DNA of 64,000 nt from Candidatus Scotarchaeum otlingeri (GCA_002011075.2 MTMA02000006.1:489374-553373), one strand, 5' to 3'. Numbered from the stretch's first letter, positions 54,796 through 64,000 are shown. Notes: generated by a model not told the origin, from the letters alone. Program-made: numbers and translations.

Positions 54796-56658
54796 GTGAA
54801 TGATGAGGCAAAACATCAGCTTGAGTTTGACTATTCTCGCTATGGTTTCTGGGATCCAATAGAATACCTTATACAGTTTCCTAAAGGCCTCTCTAAAGAG
54901 ACTGTCATTGCTATAAGCAAACTTAAGAATGAACCTAAATGGATGCTGGAACTTAGATTAAAGGCATATCAATATTTCACGAGGCTACCTATGCCTAAAT
55001 GGGGGCCAGATCTGAAGAGTATTAATTTTGATAGTATCACCTATTATGTCTCTCCTACCGATAAGAAGGCAAGAAGCTGGGAAGAAGTCCCTTCTTACAT
55101 TAAGAAGACCTTTGACCGTCTAGGAATTCCTGAGGCTGAGAGAAGATTTTTGGCGGGTGTAGGAGCTCAGTACGATTCAGAAGTTGTCTATCATAGTATC
55201 AAAGAGGAGCTGGAGAAGGAGGGAGTTATTTTTCTAGATACAGATACGGGATTAAAAGAGTATCCACAGATTTTCAAGAAATATTTTGGAACTGTCGTTC
55301 CGCCTAACGACAATAAATTCGCAGCTCTTAACAGTGCGGTATGGAGCGGAGGCTCATTTATCTATGTCCCTCGGAATGTAAAAGTCAAGATGCCGCTACA
55401 GGCATACTTTAGGATTAATGCACAGGCAATGGGTCAATTCGAAAGGACGTTAATAGTGGTAGAGCCATATGCTGAGGTAACATATATTGAGGGCTGCACC
55501 GCGCCCGTTTACGCTTCAGATAGTCTCCACGCGGCTGTAGTCGAGATAATAGCGAAGGAGAATTCAAAAGTTACATATATAACTGTACAAAATTGGAGTA
55601 GAAATGTTTATAACCTTGTAACCAAAAGAGCGCATGCATATAAGAATGCTTATGTTAAATGGATAGACGGCAATATAGGTTGTCTAGTTGCAGGAACAAA
55701 AATCCATATTAATTCAGGAACCAAAAATATAGAGGATATAAATGTCGGTGACATAGTTTATTCACTTACTCCAGACTTTAGAATAGTGAAAAAAAGAGTA
55801 GTAGCGAAGAAGGAGAATCCGCCTTCAAAGGTATTTAAGCTGGTTACATCTAATGATCGTAAAATTGAGGCGACCGCTAATCACCCATTCTTGGTATTAA
55901 ATAGAAAAGAAGGATATGGTGTCGCATGGAAAAGGTTATCTGAGATCGATACGGGTGAGCATATAGCGGTATTAAGATCAATACCTTATCATGACAGCGA
56001 TGATTTAAACACACATCACGAGTCTCTCATCGTATTTGACAAGGTTAAAGAAATAATTCCAGCTGGAGTAAAGAAAACATATGATATTGAGGTCGAAGAG
56101 CTGGCCAACTTCATAGCTAATGGGATATTTGTGCATAACAGTAAGATTACTATGAAATATCCCGGTATATTCTTAAAAGGAGAAGGGTCCAGGGGAGAGG
56201 TACTGAGTATAGCTTATGCATCCAGTGGACAGCATATAGATAGTGGTGCGAAAATCATACATTTGGCGCCTAATACTACCAGTAGGATTATAAATAAGAG
56301 CGTCTGTAAAGATGGGGGTAGAACAACCTATCGGGGACTAATACATGTTCCTAAAGGGATAAGGGGCGTGAAGTCTAATGTTGTCTGTGATGCATTAATA
56401 TTGGATGATAAGAGCCAGACAGACACTTATCCATATATAGAGATTAGAGATGAAGTCGATATAACTCATGAAGCGAAGGTAGGTAAAGTCGGCGAAGATC
56501 AGGTCTTCTATCTAATGAGTAGAGGCCTGGAGGAAAGTGAAGCTCTGAATATGATAGTAATGGGGTTCATAGAGGAATTCATTAAGGAACTTCCCTTTGA
56601 GTATGCGATTGAATTTAATAGGCTTATACAGCTAGATATGGAAGGAGCGATAGGTTAG
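54796..56658 (+). CDS. sufB: SufB with an in-frame mini-intein
   Basis: 620 codons, of which about 467 are SufB extein. The host protein has RRFLAGVGAQYDSEVVYHS, SAVWSGGSFIYVPRNVKVKM, YIEGCTAPVYASDSLHAAVV and, after the intein, SKITMKYPGIFLKGEGSRGE. The intein covers residues 296-448 between Gly295 and Ser449. After splicing, SufB would be a normal-sized scaffold that receives sulfur from a cysteine desulfurase and builds Fe-S clusters with SufC and SufD. Starts at GTG 54796. The function of SufB therefore depends on successful protein splicing. Confidence 0.93.
   Translation: MNDEAKHQLEFDYSRYGFWDPIEYLIQFPKGLSKETVIAISKLKNEPKWMLELRLKAYQYFTRLPMPKWGPDLKSINFDSITYYVSPTDKKARSWEEVPSYIKKTFDRLGIPEAERRFLAGVGAQYDSEVVYHSIKEELEKEGVIFLDTDTGLKEYPQIFKKYFGTVVPPNDNKFAALNSAVWSGGSFIYVPRNVKVKMPLQAYFRINAQAMGQFERTLIVVEPYAEVTYIEGCTAPVYASDSLHAAVVEIIAKENSKVTYITVQNWSRNVYNLVTKRAHAYKNAYVKWIDGNIGCLVAGTKIHINSGTKNIEDINVGDIVYSLTPDFRIVKKRVVAKKENPPSKVFKLVTSNDRKIEATANHPFLVLNRKEGYGVAWKRLSEIDTGEHIAVLRSIPYHDSDDLNTHHESLIVFDKVKEIIPAGVKKTYDIEVEELANFIANGIFVHNSKITMKYPGIFLKGEGSRGEVLSIAYASSGQHIDSGAKIIHLAPNTTSRIINKSVCKDGGRTTYRGLIHVPKGIRGVKSNVVCDALILDDKSQTDTYPYIEIRDEVDITHEAKVGKVGEDQVFYLMSRGLEESEALNMIVMGFIEEFIKELPFEYAIEFNRLIQLDMEGAIG
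55681..56139 (+). mobile_element. Mini-intein in SufB (153 codons, no endonuclease)
   Basis: Begins with CLVAGTKIHINSGTKNIEDI (block A, Cys1), has the block B KIEATANHPFLVL with TxxH, and ends with block F/G TYDIEVEELANFIANGIFVHN followed by extein Ser. All residues for splicing (Cys1, block B Thr and His, penultimate His, terminal Asn, +1 Ser) are visible. At 153 residues it has only the Hint domain; no LAGLIDADG homing endonuclease is present. It sits inside the conserved DGNIG/SKITMKYP motif of SufB. Confidence 0.93.
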
Positions 56659-56660
56659 TC

Positions 56661-57917
56661 ATGAAAGAAGTTGTACGGATTAAGGAAATAGATGAAAAAT
56701 ATATTCGCCAAATAATGAATAAACTGGCGTTGCATGAAGATTCTATAAACTCTAGAGTAGATAGGTATAAGGAGTTCTTGGACACACCTATAGAATACTA
56801 TGATGTATTCCTAAAATATAGGGATTTAGGTGGATACCGATATGAGGAAGCAAAACTGAAGTTCATTACCCCAAGGCGTATTTATGACACCCCACTAAAG
56901 GTAGACTTGACTAATTATAGCATAGTATATATAAGGCTACCAAATAACAGATACTATATCCATGTTGACCCCAAGATAAAGGCAGAGGTAGATACAGATG
57001 TCGATAACACTATTGATCTATCGAAAGAACATAATAGTTTGCTGGTTAAAGATAAGTTCGGGTACCTTGTGGACTCTCTTTATACCTGGGGAACAAAGAT
57101 TAGTGTTAAAGAGAAACAACTTCTCACAAAACCTATTCTAATATATGAATCCTTTGATAATGTGGAGCCAGCGAATAAGTTATCAATAGATATAGGTGAT
57201 GAGAACAACATCACCATTTATCATGTAATCGAGGGAACCCCCGAGAACTTATTTTATAACATAGACCTATCACTGGGAAACTCCGTCCAACTCAACTATA
57301 GATATATCAACAATTTAGATTCCAGCAGTATATTATTTTTGAGGCAAGATTTGGTTATTAGGCGCCGCTCAAAGGTAGATTGGTTAACAGCGGATTTTGG
57401 CGGTGCTTTAGTCAGAAGCAAGAGATTTGGGTATCTTATAGGTGAAGGCGCAGAATTGACATATAAAGGAGCTATCTTCGGCTCCAAAAAACAATACTTC
57501 GATATAACCAATTACATTAAGCATATAGATAGAAATTCTAGGTCTGATGTAGAGGTCCGCGGTGCATTAAAGGATGAAGCCAGGTTAATCCTCAAAGGAA
57601 TGGTCGAGGTAGAAAAAGATATATCCAATGTACGTAGCTCCCTTAAAGAGCATACCATCATATTGAATCCCGGTGCGAGGGCCGACTCATTACCAGGCTT
57701 AGAAATAAAATCCAGTAATGTAAGGGTTACCCACTCCGCCTCAACTATCCCTCTAGACCCAGATATGATATATTATCTAATGACTAGAGGGCTCAATAGA
57801 ACAGAGGCGGGCGGGCTAATCATAAGAGGTTTCTACAGAGGGATCCTTGAAAAACCTCTAGAAAAATTTGATCTATTCGATATTGATAAAGTAATAAATA
57901 GAAAGCTAGGGGAGTAA
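56661..57917 (+). CDS. sufD: SufD: Fe-S assembly scaffold partner
   Basis: 418 residues of the SufB/SufD superfamily. The beta-helix core is followed by the typical C-terminal GARADSLPGLEIKSSNVRVTHSASTIPLDPDMIYYLMTRGLNRTEA pattern, read here in parts (PGLEIKSSNV, HSASTIPLDPDMIYYL, RGLNRTEAGG). It lacks the SufB-specific YIEGCTAP segment. It starts 2 nt after the sufB stop and completes the SufBCD complex. Confidence 0.88.
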   Translation: MKEVVRIKEIDEKYIRQIMNKLALHEDSINSRVDRYKEFLDTPIEYYDVFLKYRDLGGYRYEEAKLKFITPRRIYDTPLKVDLTNYSIVYIRLPNNRYYIHVDPKIKAEVDTDVDNTIDLSKEHNSLLVKDKFGYLVDSLYTWGTKISVKEKQLLTKPILIYESFDNVEPANKLSIDIGDENNITIYHVIEGTPENLFYNIDLSLGNSVQLNYRYINNLDSSSILFLRQDLVIRRRSKVDWLTADFGGALVRSKRFGYLIGEGAELTYKGAIFGSKKQYFDITNYIKHIDRNSRSDVEVRGALKDEARLILKGMVEVEKDISNVRSSLKEHTIILNPGARADSLPGLEIKSSNVRVTHSASTIPLDPDMIYYLMTRGLNRTEAGGLIIRGFYRGILEKPLEKFDLFDIDKVINRKLGE

Positions 57918-57993
57918 TAAAGATTACACTCGTTCCTCCATCCCTATCTAATTATTATATTAATTCTCGACTATCTGGATTAAAGATATAAAG

Positions 57994-59724
57994 TCATCTT
58001 TCGGGTGGTGTACAGCCCTCGAGCCATATTGCCCCTAACAATGATAATTCCGGCGGCTCTACACTCAGCTCCATAGGTGTAACTATATCTAATAATACGG
58101 GGCTATCCATATTATAAGCATTATTGATGGCGCTTGATAATTCCTCGGGCTCTTCGACCCTTATGCCAACCCAACCCATAGCCTCAGCAACCTTGTCATA
58201 CCTTACATCATGAAAATCTACACCGATATATCTCTTCTTAAACATCAGTTTTTGCACGCCTTTTATCATTCCATATGCCCTATCATTTAAGACAAATACA
58301 TTTATCTTTAATCCAAGCCTGGCGGCGGTCTCCAATTCATGGATATTGAACATAAGCGAACCGTCTCCAGTTATCAAAAAGACATCTCTATCTGGTGCAG
58401 CTATCTTCGCACCGATAGCATAGGGCAAGCCTGTGCCGAGGTGCCCTGAGTCAGCGGCCCAAAGATAGCTCCTAGGCATATATATCCTATTAATATAATA
58501 GGCCCATACAGGGACGTTGCCGCCATCAACCACGCATATAGCATTTCTAGGGAAAACCCTCCTTATTTCATATATAGCCCTCATAGGATGGATCCCATCA
58601 TAATCCTTTAATGCCTCCTTGATTTTGTCCTCTTCCCATTCTTGGGTCAATCCTCTATACATAGAGAGGTCTCTATCGATTTTATCAGAGAGCCTTCTAA
58701 CTTCTTCGATTAATAGCTTAAGGGTCCCCTTTGCGTCTCCAACTATCGCGAGTTCAACAGGCCTATTAAGGGCTATCATTTCAGGGTCGATATCGATCTG
58801 AATAAATTTCTGGTCTTCTAGGGATCCCCATCCAGGAGGCATACCCCAGAAATCTATATCACCCAACCTACCTCCTACTAGCAGAACAATATCGGCGTTA
58901 TTTTGGGCGGCCAAAGCCCCTGGACTAGCTGGATATAATAATAGTGGATGGTCTTCCGGCAATACGCCCCTCGCCGCTAAACTTGTTGTTACTGGAGCAG
59001 ATAGATACTCCGCTAATAATCTTATTTCTTCATAGGCTTCTGACCATAGAACTCCGCATCCAGCATGTATAAGAGGAAGTTCTGCTTCAACCAGCATTCT
59101 CGCGGCTTTTTTAATCAACTCGATATCTCCAATCGGCCTATATACTGCTCTATACTGCTTAGGTGAAGGAATAAATTGCTCTAGATTATCGACGTTATAT
59201 TCTTGGAATAATATGTCGACCGGTAAGTCAAGGTGAATAGGCCCCATCCTACCTGAATAAGAGACTCTAATACCACGCTGTGTGACTTCAGGAATCCGTG
59301 AAATATGGTTAACAACTGCATTCCATTTAGTTACAGCTTTAAACAACGTATATTGGTCCAGCGCCTGCATACTACCATGGTCGGGATATGATTTCCATAA
59401 TTGATGCTGAGCAGTGATAACGACCATCGGGATACCGTCAGCATAAGCAGGATATACTCCTGATACTAAATTTGCGGCTCCAGGGCCCACAGTAGCCATG
59501 CATGCAGCAGTTCTCCCTGAAACTCTAAAATAGGCATCGGCTATATTTGCAGCGGCTTGTTCATGTCTTGTATGTATAAAGCTGATCGAATCGATTCTAT
59601 GTAATGCATCTAGGATTGGTGTTAATTCTGCTCCTGGGACCCCAAATACATAGTCAATACCCTCCCTCTTCAAGGTATATACTAATATTTCTCCACCTGA
59701 TAATCTATGCAACTCAATCCCCAT
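57994..59724 (-). CDS. ThDP-dependent acetolactate synthase-like enzyme
   Basis: 576 residues. The ThDP-activating Glu is in FIHTRHEQAAANIADAYFR, the diphosphate/magnesium motif is ITGDGSLMFNIHELETAARLGLK ending near NDRAYGM, and VGPGAANLVSGVYPAYADG is the substrate-side loop. Overall order matches the large subunit of acetolactate synthase and relatives (glyoxylate carboligase, benzaldehyde lyase type enzymes). No small regulatory subunit gene is adjacent, so a stand-alone carboligase or decarboxylase is equally possible. Confidence 0.8.
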   Translation of the reverse strand: MGIELHRLSGGEILVYTLKREGIDYVFGVPGAELTPILDALHRIDSISFIHTRHEQAAANIADAYFRVSGRTAACMATVGPGAANLVSGVYPAYADGIPMVVITAQHQLWKSYPDHGSMQALDQYTLFKAVTKWNAVVNHISRIPEVTQRGIRVSYSGRMGPIHLDLPVDILFQEYNVDNLEQFIPSPKQYRAVYRPIGDIELIKKAARMLVEAELPLIHAGCGVLWSEAYEEIRLLAEYLSAPVTTSLAARGVLPEDHPLLLYPASPGALAAQNNADIVLLVGGRLGDIDFWGMPPGWGSLEDQKFIQIDIDPEMIALNRPVELAIVGDAKGTLKLLIEEVRRLSDKIDRDLSMYRGLTQEWEEDKIKEALKDYDGIHPMRAIYEIRRVFPRNAICVVDGGNVPVWAYYINRIYMPRSYLWAADSGHLGTGLPYAIGAKIAAPDRDVFLITGDGSLMFNIHELETAARLGLKINVFVLNDRAYGMIKGVQKLMFKKRYIGVDFHDVRYDKVAEAMGWVGIRVEEPEELSSAINNAYNMDSPVLLDIVTPMELSVEPPELSLLGAIWLEGCTPPER

Positions 59725-59931
59725 AATATAAATATTTTTACTATAACAATAATCTTATAGATTCATAATGGAATATGTATAATATGGCTCTTGAATATAT
59801 TAATGGATTAGGTGTATAGTTCAAGGTGCCAGAGTAATTTTTAAAAAATTGGTCTATGAGATATAATTAATAAATCTTAATATTTATATCCTTAAGAGAC
59901 CAATAATTTTTTAATTTATTTTGGTGTGACT

Positions 59932-61965
59932 ATGAGCAATAAGATTGTATTTGGACTGGGGTTAACTATTATTCTTCTGCTAATGGCATCCATATATCCT
60001 CCTGTTGTTAATGCTGCGCCTGCAGTATTGAATGTACCTGCGGATTTTCCTACAGTCGCTGATGCTCTAGCTGTAGCTGCCGATGGAGATATCATAAATT
60101 TCACAGACGATGTGTTTGACGAAGCTCCTGTGGTAATTGACGTAAATGTCACGATCAATGGAAATGGTTTTAGCTGGATTATTGAACCCCCCGGGGCTGT
60201 GGCTGAAATAGCTGTTCAGGTAGTAAATACGACCTTTCATCCTACTGCTGTATCAATAAATAATGTTACAATAATACCGGGCGGCGAAATAATTGATGTT
60301 ATATTTACAAATGCGAATGTCCTAAACTTATCAGGTATCGTTGTGGATACTACGAACATGATTTTCAATTTTTGGACTTTCCTTCTACATGGTGTATATA
60401 ATAACATGAATGGGAGTCTTTTTATTGATCAATTATCTGTCTTTGAACGGAATGTTTCAGATATTATCCATTTAGACCTATTTGATGGTAATTTGGATGC
60501 AACGGTGACAGACGTTTTTGTTGAATATGGCGTGGATTTCTTCGAATTAGATTCCTGGAATTCTACTTTATGGATGTTTATGAGTGATATATATGTCGAG
60601 GAGATAGGTTGGGACTTTTTCATATTTGATATCGAATTCTTTTCAACGACTTCTATCTATTTAGGAGACAGCTACCTCGAGGTTATTGGCGATGAAGTTA
60701 TAGATTTAGAGTCGGATCCAGTAACCGACTTCTCTGAGGTATATATTACCGTAGACGATCTTTTTGTTGAATATTCAGAAGAGGACCTTCTAGATCTGGC
60801 CGTTTATGATAGGAGTTATGTCTCTGCAGAGTTTAATGATGTAACGGTACTAATAGAGGATTGGGATGAGTTCTTTGAAATAGATGTATACAATATCAGC
60901 ATATTAGAGTTAGAGATCAATGATATGTGGGTTGGCTATATAGATGAGGAGTTTATCCTATTGGACGCCTATAACAATAGTGAGGTATACATATGGATAG
61001 ATCCCTCATTTTTCGGAGTGGTAGGCGACGAATTCATAGATATTGATATGAGGGACTCTTATTTAGAATTATATGTGGAAAATGTATCTGTATTGTATTC
61101 TGATGATGATGCTTTAGACTTTGGTCTCTATGATGGCGCCGTAGGATATTATGAGTTTAGGGATCTGAACGTTAGTTTTAGTAATGATTATGGAATGATA
61201 TTAACTCTTGGGGCGGCAGCGGATTACCAATTGACCTGGATTGGTGGTTACCTGAATTCGTCCGATTATGCCATTGCTTATTTTAGTGGCTTACCCGGTC
61301 TAGGTCTAATAAACCTCACAGATGTAGCTTTCAATGAGACGGATATATTTTTCGGGGATCCAGCCTTATCAGTGTATACTGAATGGAATATGGAGGTTCT
61401 AGTAGTGGATGTGGCTGGTACAGGGATAGAAAATATATTTGTAGAGATTTACGATGTCAACGGCTTACTTATCGATAGTGGAAATACAGATGTAAATGGG
61501 AGATTCGTCACCAGAATAGGTCATCACATTACGGCGGCTAATTTCTTTGCGCCATACACAGTAGTTATCTATGTAGCAGGACAAGCAGTTAGCGAGACGG
61601 ATATCATGTGGACTATGCATAATAGCGAGCTTTGGGGGATAGGGCCGATAGTATTCATGCCAATGATACTGAATGCACAAGGGAGAGCCGTATTATTTGA
61701 CCCCGTAACAGGACTAGTAAGAGGACCAGCATTTTTGACCATAGGGGCTGGTGGAGGAGAATTAACAGTAATATCAGCAGTGGGGATATACAATCTAAAC
61801 TTTATTATAGACTACTCGTATCAAGAGCCTAATGGAAATATCCATATCTACGGACATTTCTTTGTTGATGGAATAAGATATGAAGTCAGCGTATCCTATT
61901 TCGTTGATACCAATAGAGTCATATTAGCATCTAAGATAGTGCTTTTCAGCGGATTCCCTGTGTAA
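59932..61965 (+). CDS. Large secreted, extremely acidic beta-solenoid protein
   Basis: 677 residues from the ATG at 59932, after GGTGTGA. Signal peptide: FGLGLTIILLLMASIYPPVVNA. The mature chain opens like NosD/pectate-lyase solenoids (VPADFPTVADALAVAADGDII). Roughly residues 165-430 are imperfect units of about 36 residues rich in Asp, Glu, Phe, Tyr and Trp, such as GDEFIDIDMRDSYLELYVEN and EEFILLDAYNNSEVYIWIDP. Lys and Arg are extremely rare, so the pI must be very low. Many N-x-S/T sequons (NVT, NNS, NIS, NVS, NSS, NET) suggest heavy N-glycosylation. A C-terminal Ig-like segment (VVDVAGTGIENIFVEIYDVNG) follows. No C-terminal anchor. Probably a cell-surface or secreted structural or metal-binding protein; I recognise no named family. 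Confidence 0.75.
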   Translation: MSNKIVFGLGLTIILLLMASIYPPVVNAAPAVLNVPADFPTVADALAVAADGDIINFTDDVFDEAPVVIDVNVTINGNGFSWIIEPPGAVAEIAVQVVNTTFHPTAVSINNVTIIPGGEIIDVIFTNANVLNLSGIVVDTTNMIFNFWTFLLHGVYNNMNGSLFIDQLSVFERNVSDIIHLDLFDGNLDATVTDVFVEYGVDFFELDSWNSTLWMFMSDIYVEEIGWDFFIFDIEFFSTTSIYLGDSYLEVIGDEVIDLESDPVTDFSEVYITVDDLFVEYSEEDLLDLAVYDRSYVSAEFNDVTVLIEDWDEFFEIDVYNISILELEINDMWVGYIDEEFILLDAYNNSEVYIWIDPSFFGVVGDEFIDIDMRDSYLELYVENVSVLYSDDDALDFGLYDGAVGYYEFRDLNVSFSNDYGMILTLGAAADYQLTWIGGYLNSSDYAIAYFSGLPGLGLINLTDVAFNETDIFFGDPALSVYTEWNMEVLVVDVAGTGIENIFVEIYDVNGLLIDSGNTDVNGRFVTRIGHHITAANFFAPYTVVIYVAGQAVSETDIMWTMHNSELWGIGPIVFMPMILNAQGRAVLFDPVTGLVRGPAFLTIGAGGGELTVISAVGIYNLNFIIDYSYQEPNGNIHIYGHFFVDGIRYEVSVSYFVDTNRVILASKIVLFSGFPV

Positions 61966-61995
61966 CCCCCATTATTTTTATATCCTCATCTTTAC

Positions 61996-62403
61996 CTATT
62001 CAAATGCCTCTATAAATTCAGAATAATATCTAGATATGTCTCTTGCAGATATAATTCCTACTAATCTACCTTCATCATCTAGAATGGGTATATGTCTAAA
62101 GCCCTTCTCACTAATTATATAAGCCGCCTTACTTAAAGGATCATTAGGCTTTAATGTCTCTACATTTTTTGTCATAACAACTTCTAGGTTGGTGTTTGAC
62201 GGAACGCCATCAGCCACAGTTCTAACTATATCTCTCTCAGTAAATATTCCAAGTAATTTATCTCCTTTAACAATTAATATAGAACCTATTTTTCTTGCCT
62301 CCATAAGTCTTGCCGCTTCTAATATTGTAGAGTCAGGAGATAATGTGACTAAATCCTCTTTCTGAACCATTAAATCCCGTATCTTCTTAGTTATATAACT
62401 CAT
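61996..62403 (-). CDS. CBS-domain protein
   Basis: 136 residues from the ATG at 62403, made of two CBS motifs: KIGSILIVKGDKLLGIFTERDI and GFRHIPILDDEGRLVGIISARDI. Such stand-alone CBS pairs bind adenine nucleotides and act as energy or nucleotide sensors for a partner protein. Which partner is not visible here. The in-frame ATG at 62454 is less likely, since it would add an N-terminus unlike the family. Confidence 0.88.
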   Translation of the reverse strand: MSYITKKIRDLMVQKEDLVTLSPDSTILEAARLMEARKIGSILIVKGDKLLGIFTERDIVRTVADGVPSNTNLEVVMTKNVETLKPNDPLSKAAYIISEKGFRHIPILDDEGRLVGIISARDISRYYSEFIEAFE

Positions 62404-62523
62404 AAAATAGTAGTATACAGGAATAAAATTAAATCTTTGTCCAATATAGGCCATATAATTATAGAAGGGATAATTTTTTGATCTACTTTATATAAATATC
62501 TATGTTGAATACCTATATTCTTG

Positions 62524-63705
62524 ATGAGAATCCTCTATTTTACAGGAAAAGGCGGCACAGGTAAATCCGTTGTATCAGCTCTTACAGCACTAAGACTAGC
62601 TGAATATGGCCATAGAACAATACTAGTTTCATCTGATCCAGCCCACTCTATAAGAGACGTGTTGAATGGGGAGGTGGGAAGAGACCCTACGAAGATAACT
62701 AGTAATTTTTACGCTATTAATATCGATCCTGTATTGGAGGCTGCTAGACACTATTCTGTAATACTTGACTATATTGCATCTGTCTTCAAGGCTAGAGGGA
62801 TAGACGAGATCCTGGCCTATGAAATAGCTAGTTTACCCGGAATGACTGGAATAGCGACAATGTTAAAGCTCGATATGTTAGCAGCCACCGAGGAGTACGA
62901 TGTTATCGTTATTGATACTGTGCCTAGCGGTGAAGCATTACGGTATCTATATGTTCCTGCAATTATGGGTAAGATTAGCCGCAGATTTATGAAGATAATA
63001 TATCCCCTCGCCGATATAGGAAAGATATTTGAGCCTGTAGTAGGGATACCCGCCCCGTCTAAAGATATTATCAAAAGAGAAATAGAGCTTCTTGAGATGA
63101 TAGAGAGGGTACGTGGCTACCTTGTGAATCCTGATATTACGAGTATAAGGCTAGTCGCTAACCCAGATTCCTTTAGTATAGCTAATACTAGAAGAACATA
63201 TATTCAAGCATCGATATACGGTCTAAATACTGACCTAATAATTATGAATAAGATATTACCAGAAGAAGTAACGGATCCATTCTTCCATGAATGGCTTGAT
63301 GGACAGTCTAGATATATAAACGAGGCTGTAAACAGCTTTAAACCTGTGCCAATTAAGTTCCTAAGACTATTCAAAAAAGAATTAAAAGGGTTAAGTCAAT
63401 TGAGGTTGGCTGCGGATGAATTATACGGCGATGAAGATCCGATAAAGATATATCACAAGGGAGACTTGATAAATATCGAGCGGGAAGATGATTATCTGAT
63501 AATCAAGTATCCCACTCCCTTCTTAAGTAAAAAGGATCTTGAGATTGAACGAATAGGGGACGAGTTGATCATACATTTATATACCGATGCCGGACCTATC
63601 GACCTTGTTGTACCATTACCCACAATTACGTTTAAAATGAACATAGTGAAAGCTAAACTTATGAATAGATATCTATATATCTATTTTAAAGGTGATCAGG
63701 GGTGA
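62524..63705 (+). CDS. ArsA/Get3-family ATPase
   Basis: 393 residues from ATG 62524 (TTG 62521 is the alternative). The deviant Walker A TGKGGTGKSVVSALTA, VSSDPAHSIRDVL (switch I) and VIVIDTVPSGEALRYL (switch II) define the ArsA/Get3 family. The C-terminal 90 residues (IKIYHKGDLINIEREDDYLI and following) form a small beta-rich domain, as in ArsA-HSP20-like archaeal forms. The role may be tail-anchored protein targeting or another membrane-protein service; no arsenite genes are near. Confidence 0.85.
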   Translation: MRILYFTGKGGTGKSVVSALTALRLAEYGHRTILVSSDPAHSIRDVLNGEVGRDPTKITSNFYAINIDPVLEAARHYSVILDYIASVFKARGIDEILAYEIASLPGMTGIATMLKLDMLAATEEYDVIVIDTVPSGEALRYLYVPAIMGKISRRFMKIIYPLADIGKIFEPVVGIPAPSKDIIKREIELLEMIERVRGYLVNPDITSIRLVANPDSFSIANTRRTYIQASIYGLNTDLIIMNKILPEEVTDPFFHEWLDGQSRYINEAVNSFKPVPIKFLRLFKKELKGLSQLRLAADELYGDEDPIKIYHKGDLINIEREDDYLIIKYPTPFLSKKDLEIERIGDELIIHLYTDAGPIDLVVPLPTITFKMNIVKAKLMNRYLYIYFKGDQG

Positions 63706-63956
63706 AAGAGGATAAGAAGTTATATAAGTCTTTAGGCTTACCCATTCTATATCCTCTCATATTCCTAGAGAAAATTGATGAATTATTGGTGGAAGCCTTA
63801 CCAGACAAATATAAGGCAGCCTTAGAACATTACTTAACAGCAAAATCAGAATTGCTTAAAGCTCTTACCGAATTGATAAATATCAAAATAAGAGAATTAG
63901 AGGAACTCAAAGGGAACTTACAGGAGGTCAAGAGAGAAAAAGTTGAGATAGAATAA
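63702..63956 (+). CDS. Small coiled-coil protein coupled to the ArsA-like ATPase
   Basis: 84 residues, started by GTG 63702 that overlaps the ATPase stop by 4 nt. The N-terminal half carries SLGLPILYPLIFLEKIDELL; the C-terminal half is a charged helix (ELINIKIRELEELKGNLQEV) likely to form a coiled coil. It has no recognised family. The overlap suggests a partner subunit or adaptor of the ATPase. Confidence 0.65.
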   Translation: MKEDKKLYKSLGLPILYPLIFLEKIDELLVEALPDKYKAALEHYLTAKSELLKALTELINIKIRELEELKGNLQEVKREKVEIE

Positions 63957-64000
63957 GATAGTTACTTTTTCTTGAATAGAAGCCAACCCCTCGAGGTATT

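Noticed and set aside
59916-60158. 80-codon minus-strand frame over the start of the acidic secreted protein
   Set aside because: Antisense to a strong signal peptide and solenoid start; Ser/Thr/Ala-rich translation without motifs.

Overview
The window looks like a chromosomal segment of a thermophilic archaeon of the phylum Thermoproteota (crenarchaeal grade). The evidence is low G+C with heavy use of ATA, AGA and AGG codons, AT-rich promoters with TATA boxes 25-30 nt before starts, frequent GTG/TTG starts, 24-nt CRISPR repeats ending in GAAAG, a NurA/HerA pair, archaeal Cmr proteins, a CDP-alcohol phosphatidyltransferase resembling di-myo-inositol phosphate synthases, and a NosZ cluster of the kind known from Pyrobaculum. 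The exact lineage cannot be fixed from the sequence alone. No rRNA or tRNA gene was recognised.

Region 1 (1-24.9 kb) is a defence island. Two very large CRISPR arrays (at least 64 and 59 repeats, same repeat, both read left to right) enclose a HEPN/MNT toxin-antitoxin pair, nurA and herA, a decayed vapC toxin gene, the cyclic-oligoadenylate (cOA) effector csx1, the ring nuclease csx3 and a CARF-wHTH gene divergent from the leader of array 2. Past array 2 come a second CARF protein and a complete type III-B operon, cmr4-cmr5-cmr6-cas10(cmr2)-cmr3-cmr1. Cas10 keeps both its HD motif and its GGDD cyclase motif, so the expected circuit is target RNA binding, cOA synthesis, Csx1 activation and damping by ring nucleases. 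There is no cas1, cas2, cas4 or cas6 here, so adaptation and crRNA processing must come from elsewhere.

Region 2 (24.9-31.5 kb, minus strand) is a nitrous oxide reductase operon: nosZ, a NosB-like membrane protein, nosD, nosF, nosY and an extra membrane-anchored CuA protein whose start is frameshifted. An 8-bp inverted repeat sits on the nosZ promoter.

Region 3 (31.7-49.1 kb) is mixed metabolism: a phosphodiesterase-HD fusion, FAD oxidoreductase, DUF2119-like protein, saccharopine-dehydrogenase-like protein, aldo/keto reductase, OsmC, pyrophosphatase, APS kinase, two small membrane proteins, regulators, a ferritin-like protein, a BadF-type kinase, an HtrA protease, and a glycerol kinase / FAD oxidase / Fe-S protein operon.

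Region 4 (49.2-64 kb) carries polyamine synthesis (speH-speE), a CDP-alcohol phosphatidyltransferase, an acyl-CoA synthetase, a methyltransferase, the sufC-sufB-sufD Fe-S assembly operon with a mini-intein in SufB, an acetolactate-synthase-like enzyme, a large secreted and extremely acidic beta-solenoid protein, a CBS protein and an ArsA/Get3-like ATPase followed by a small coiled-coil protein.
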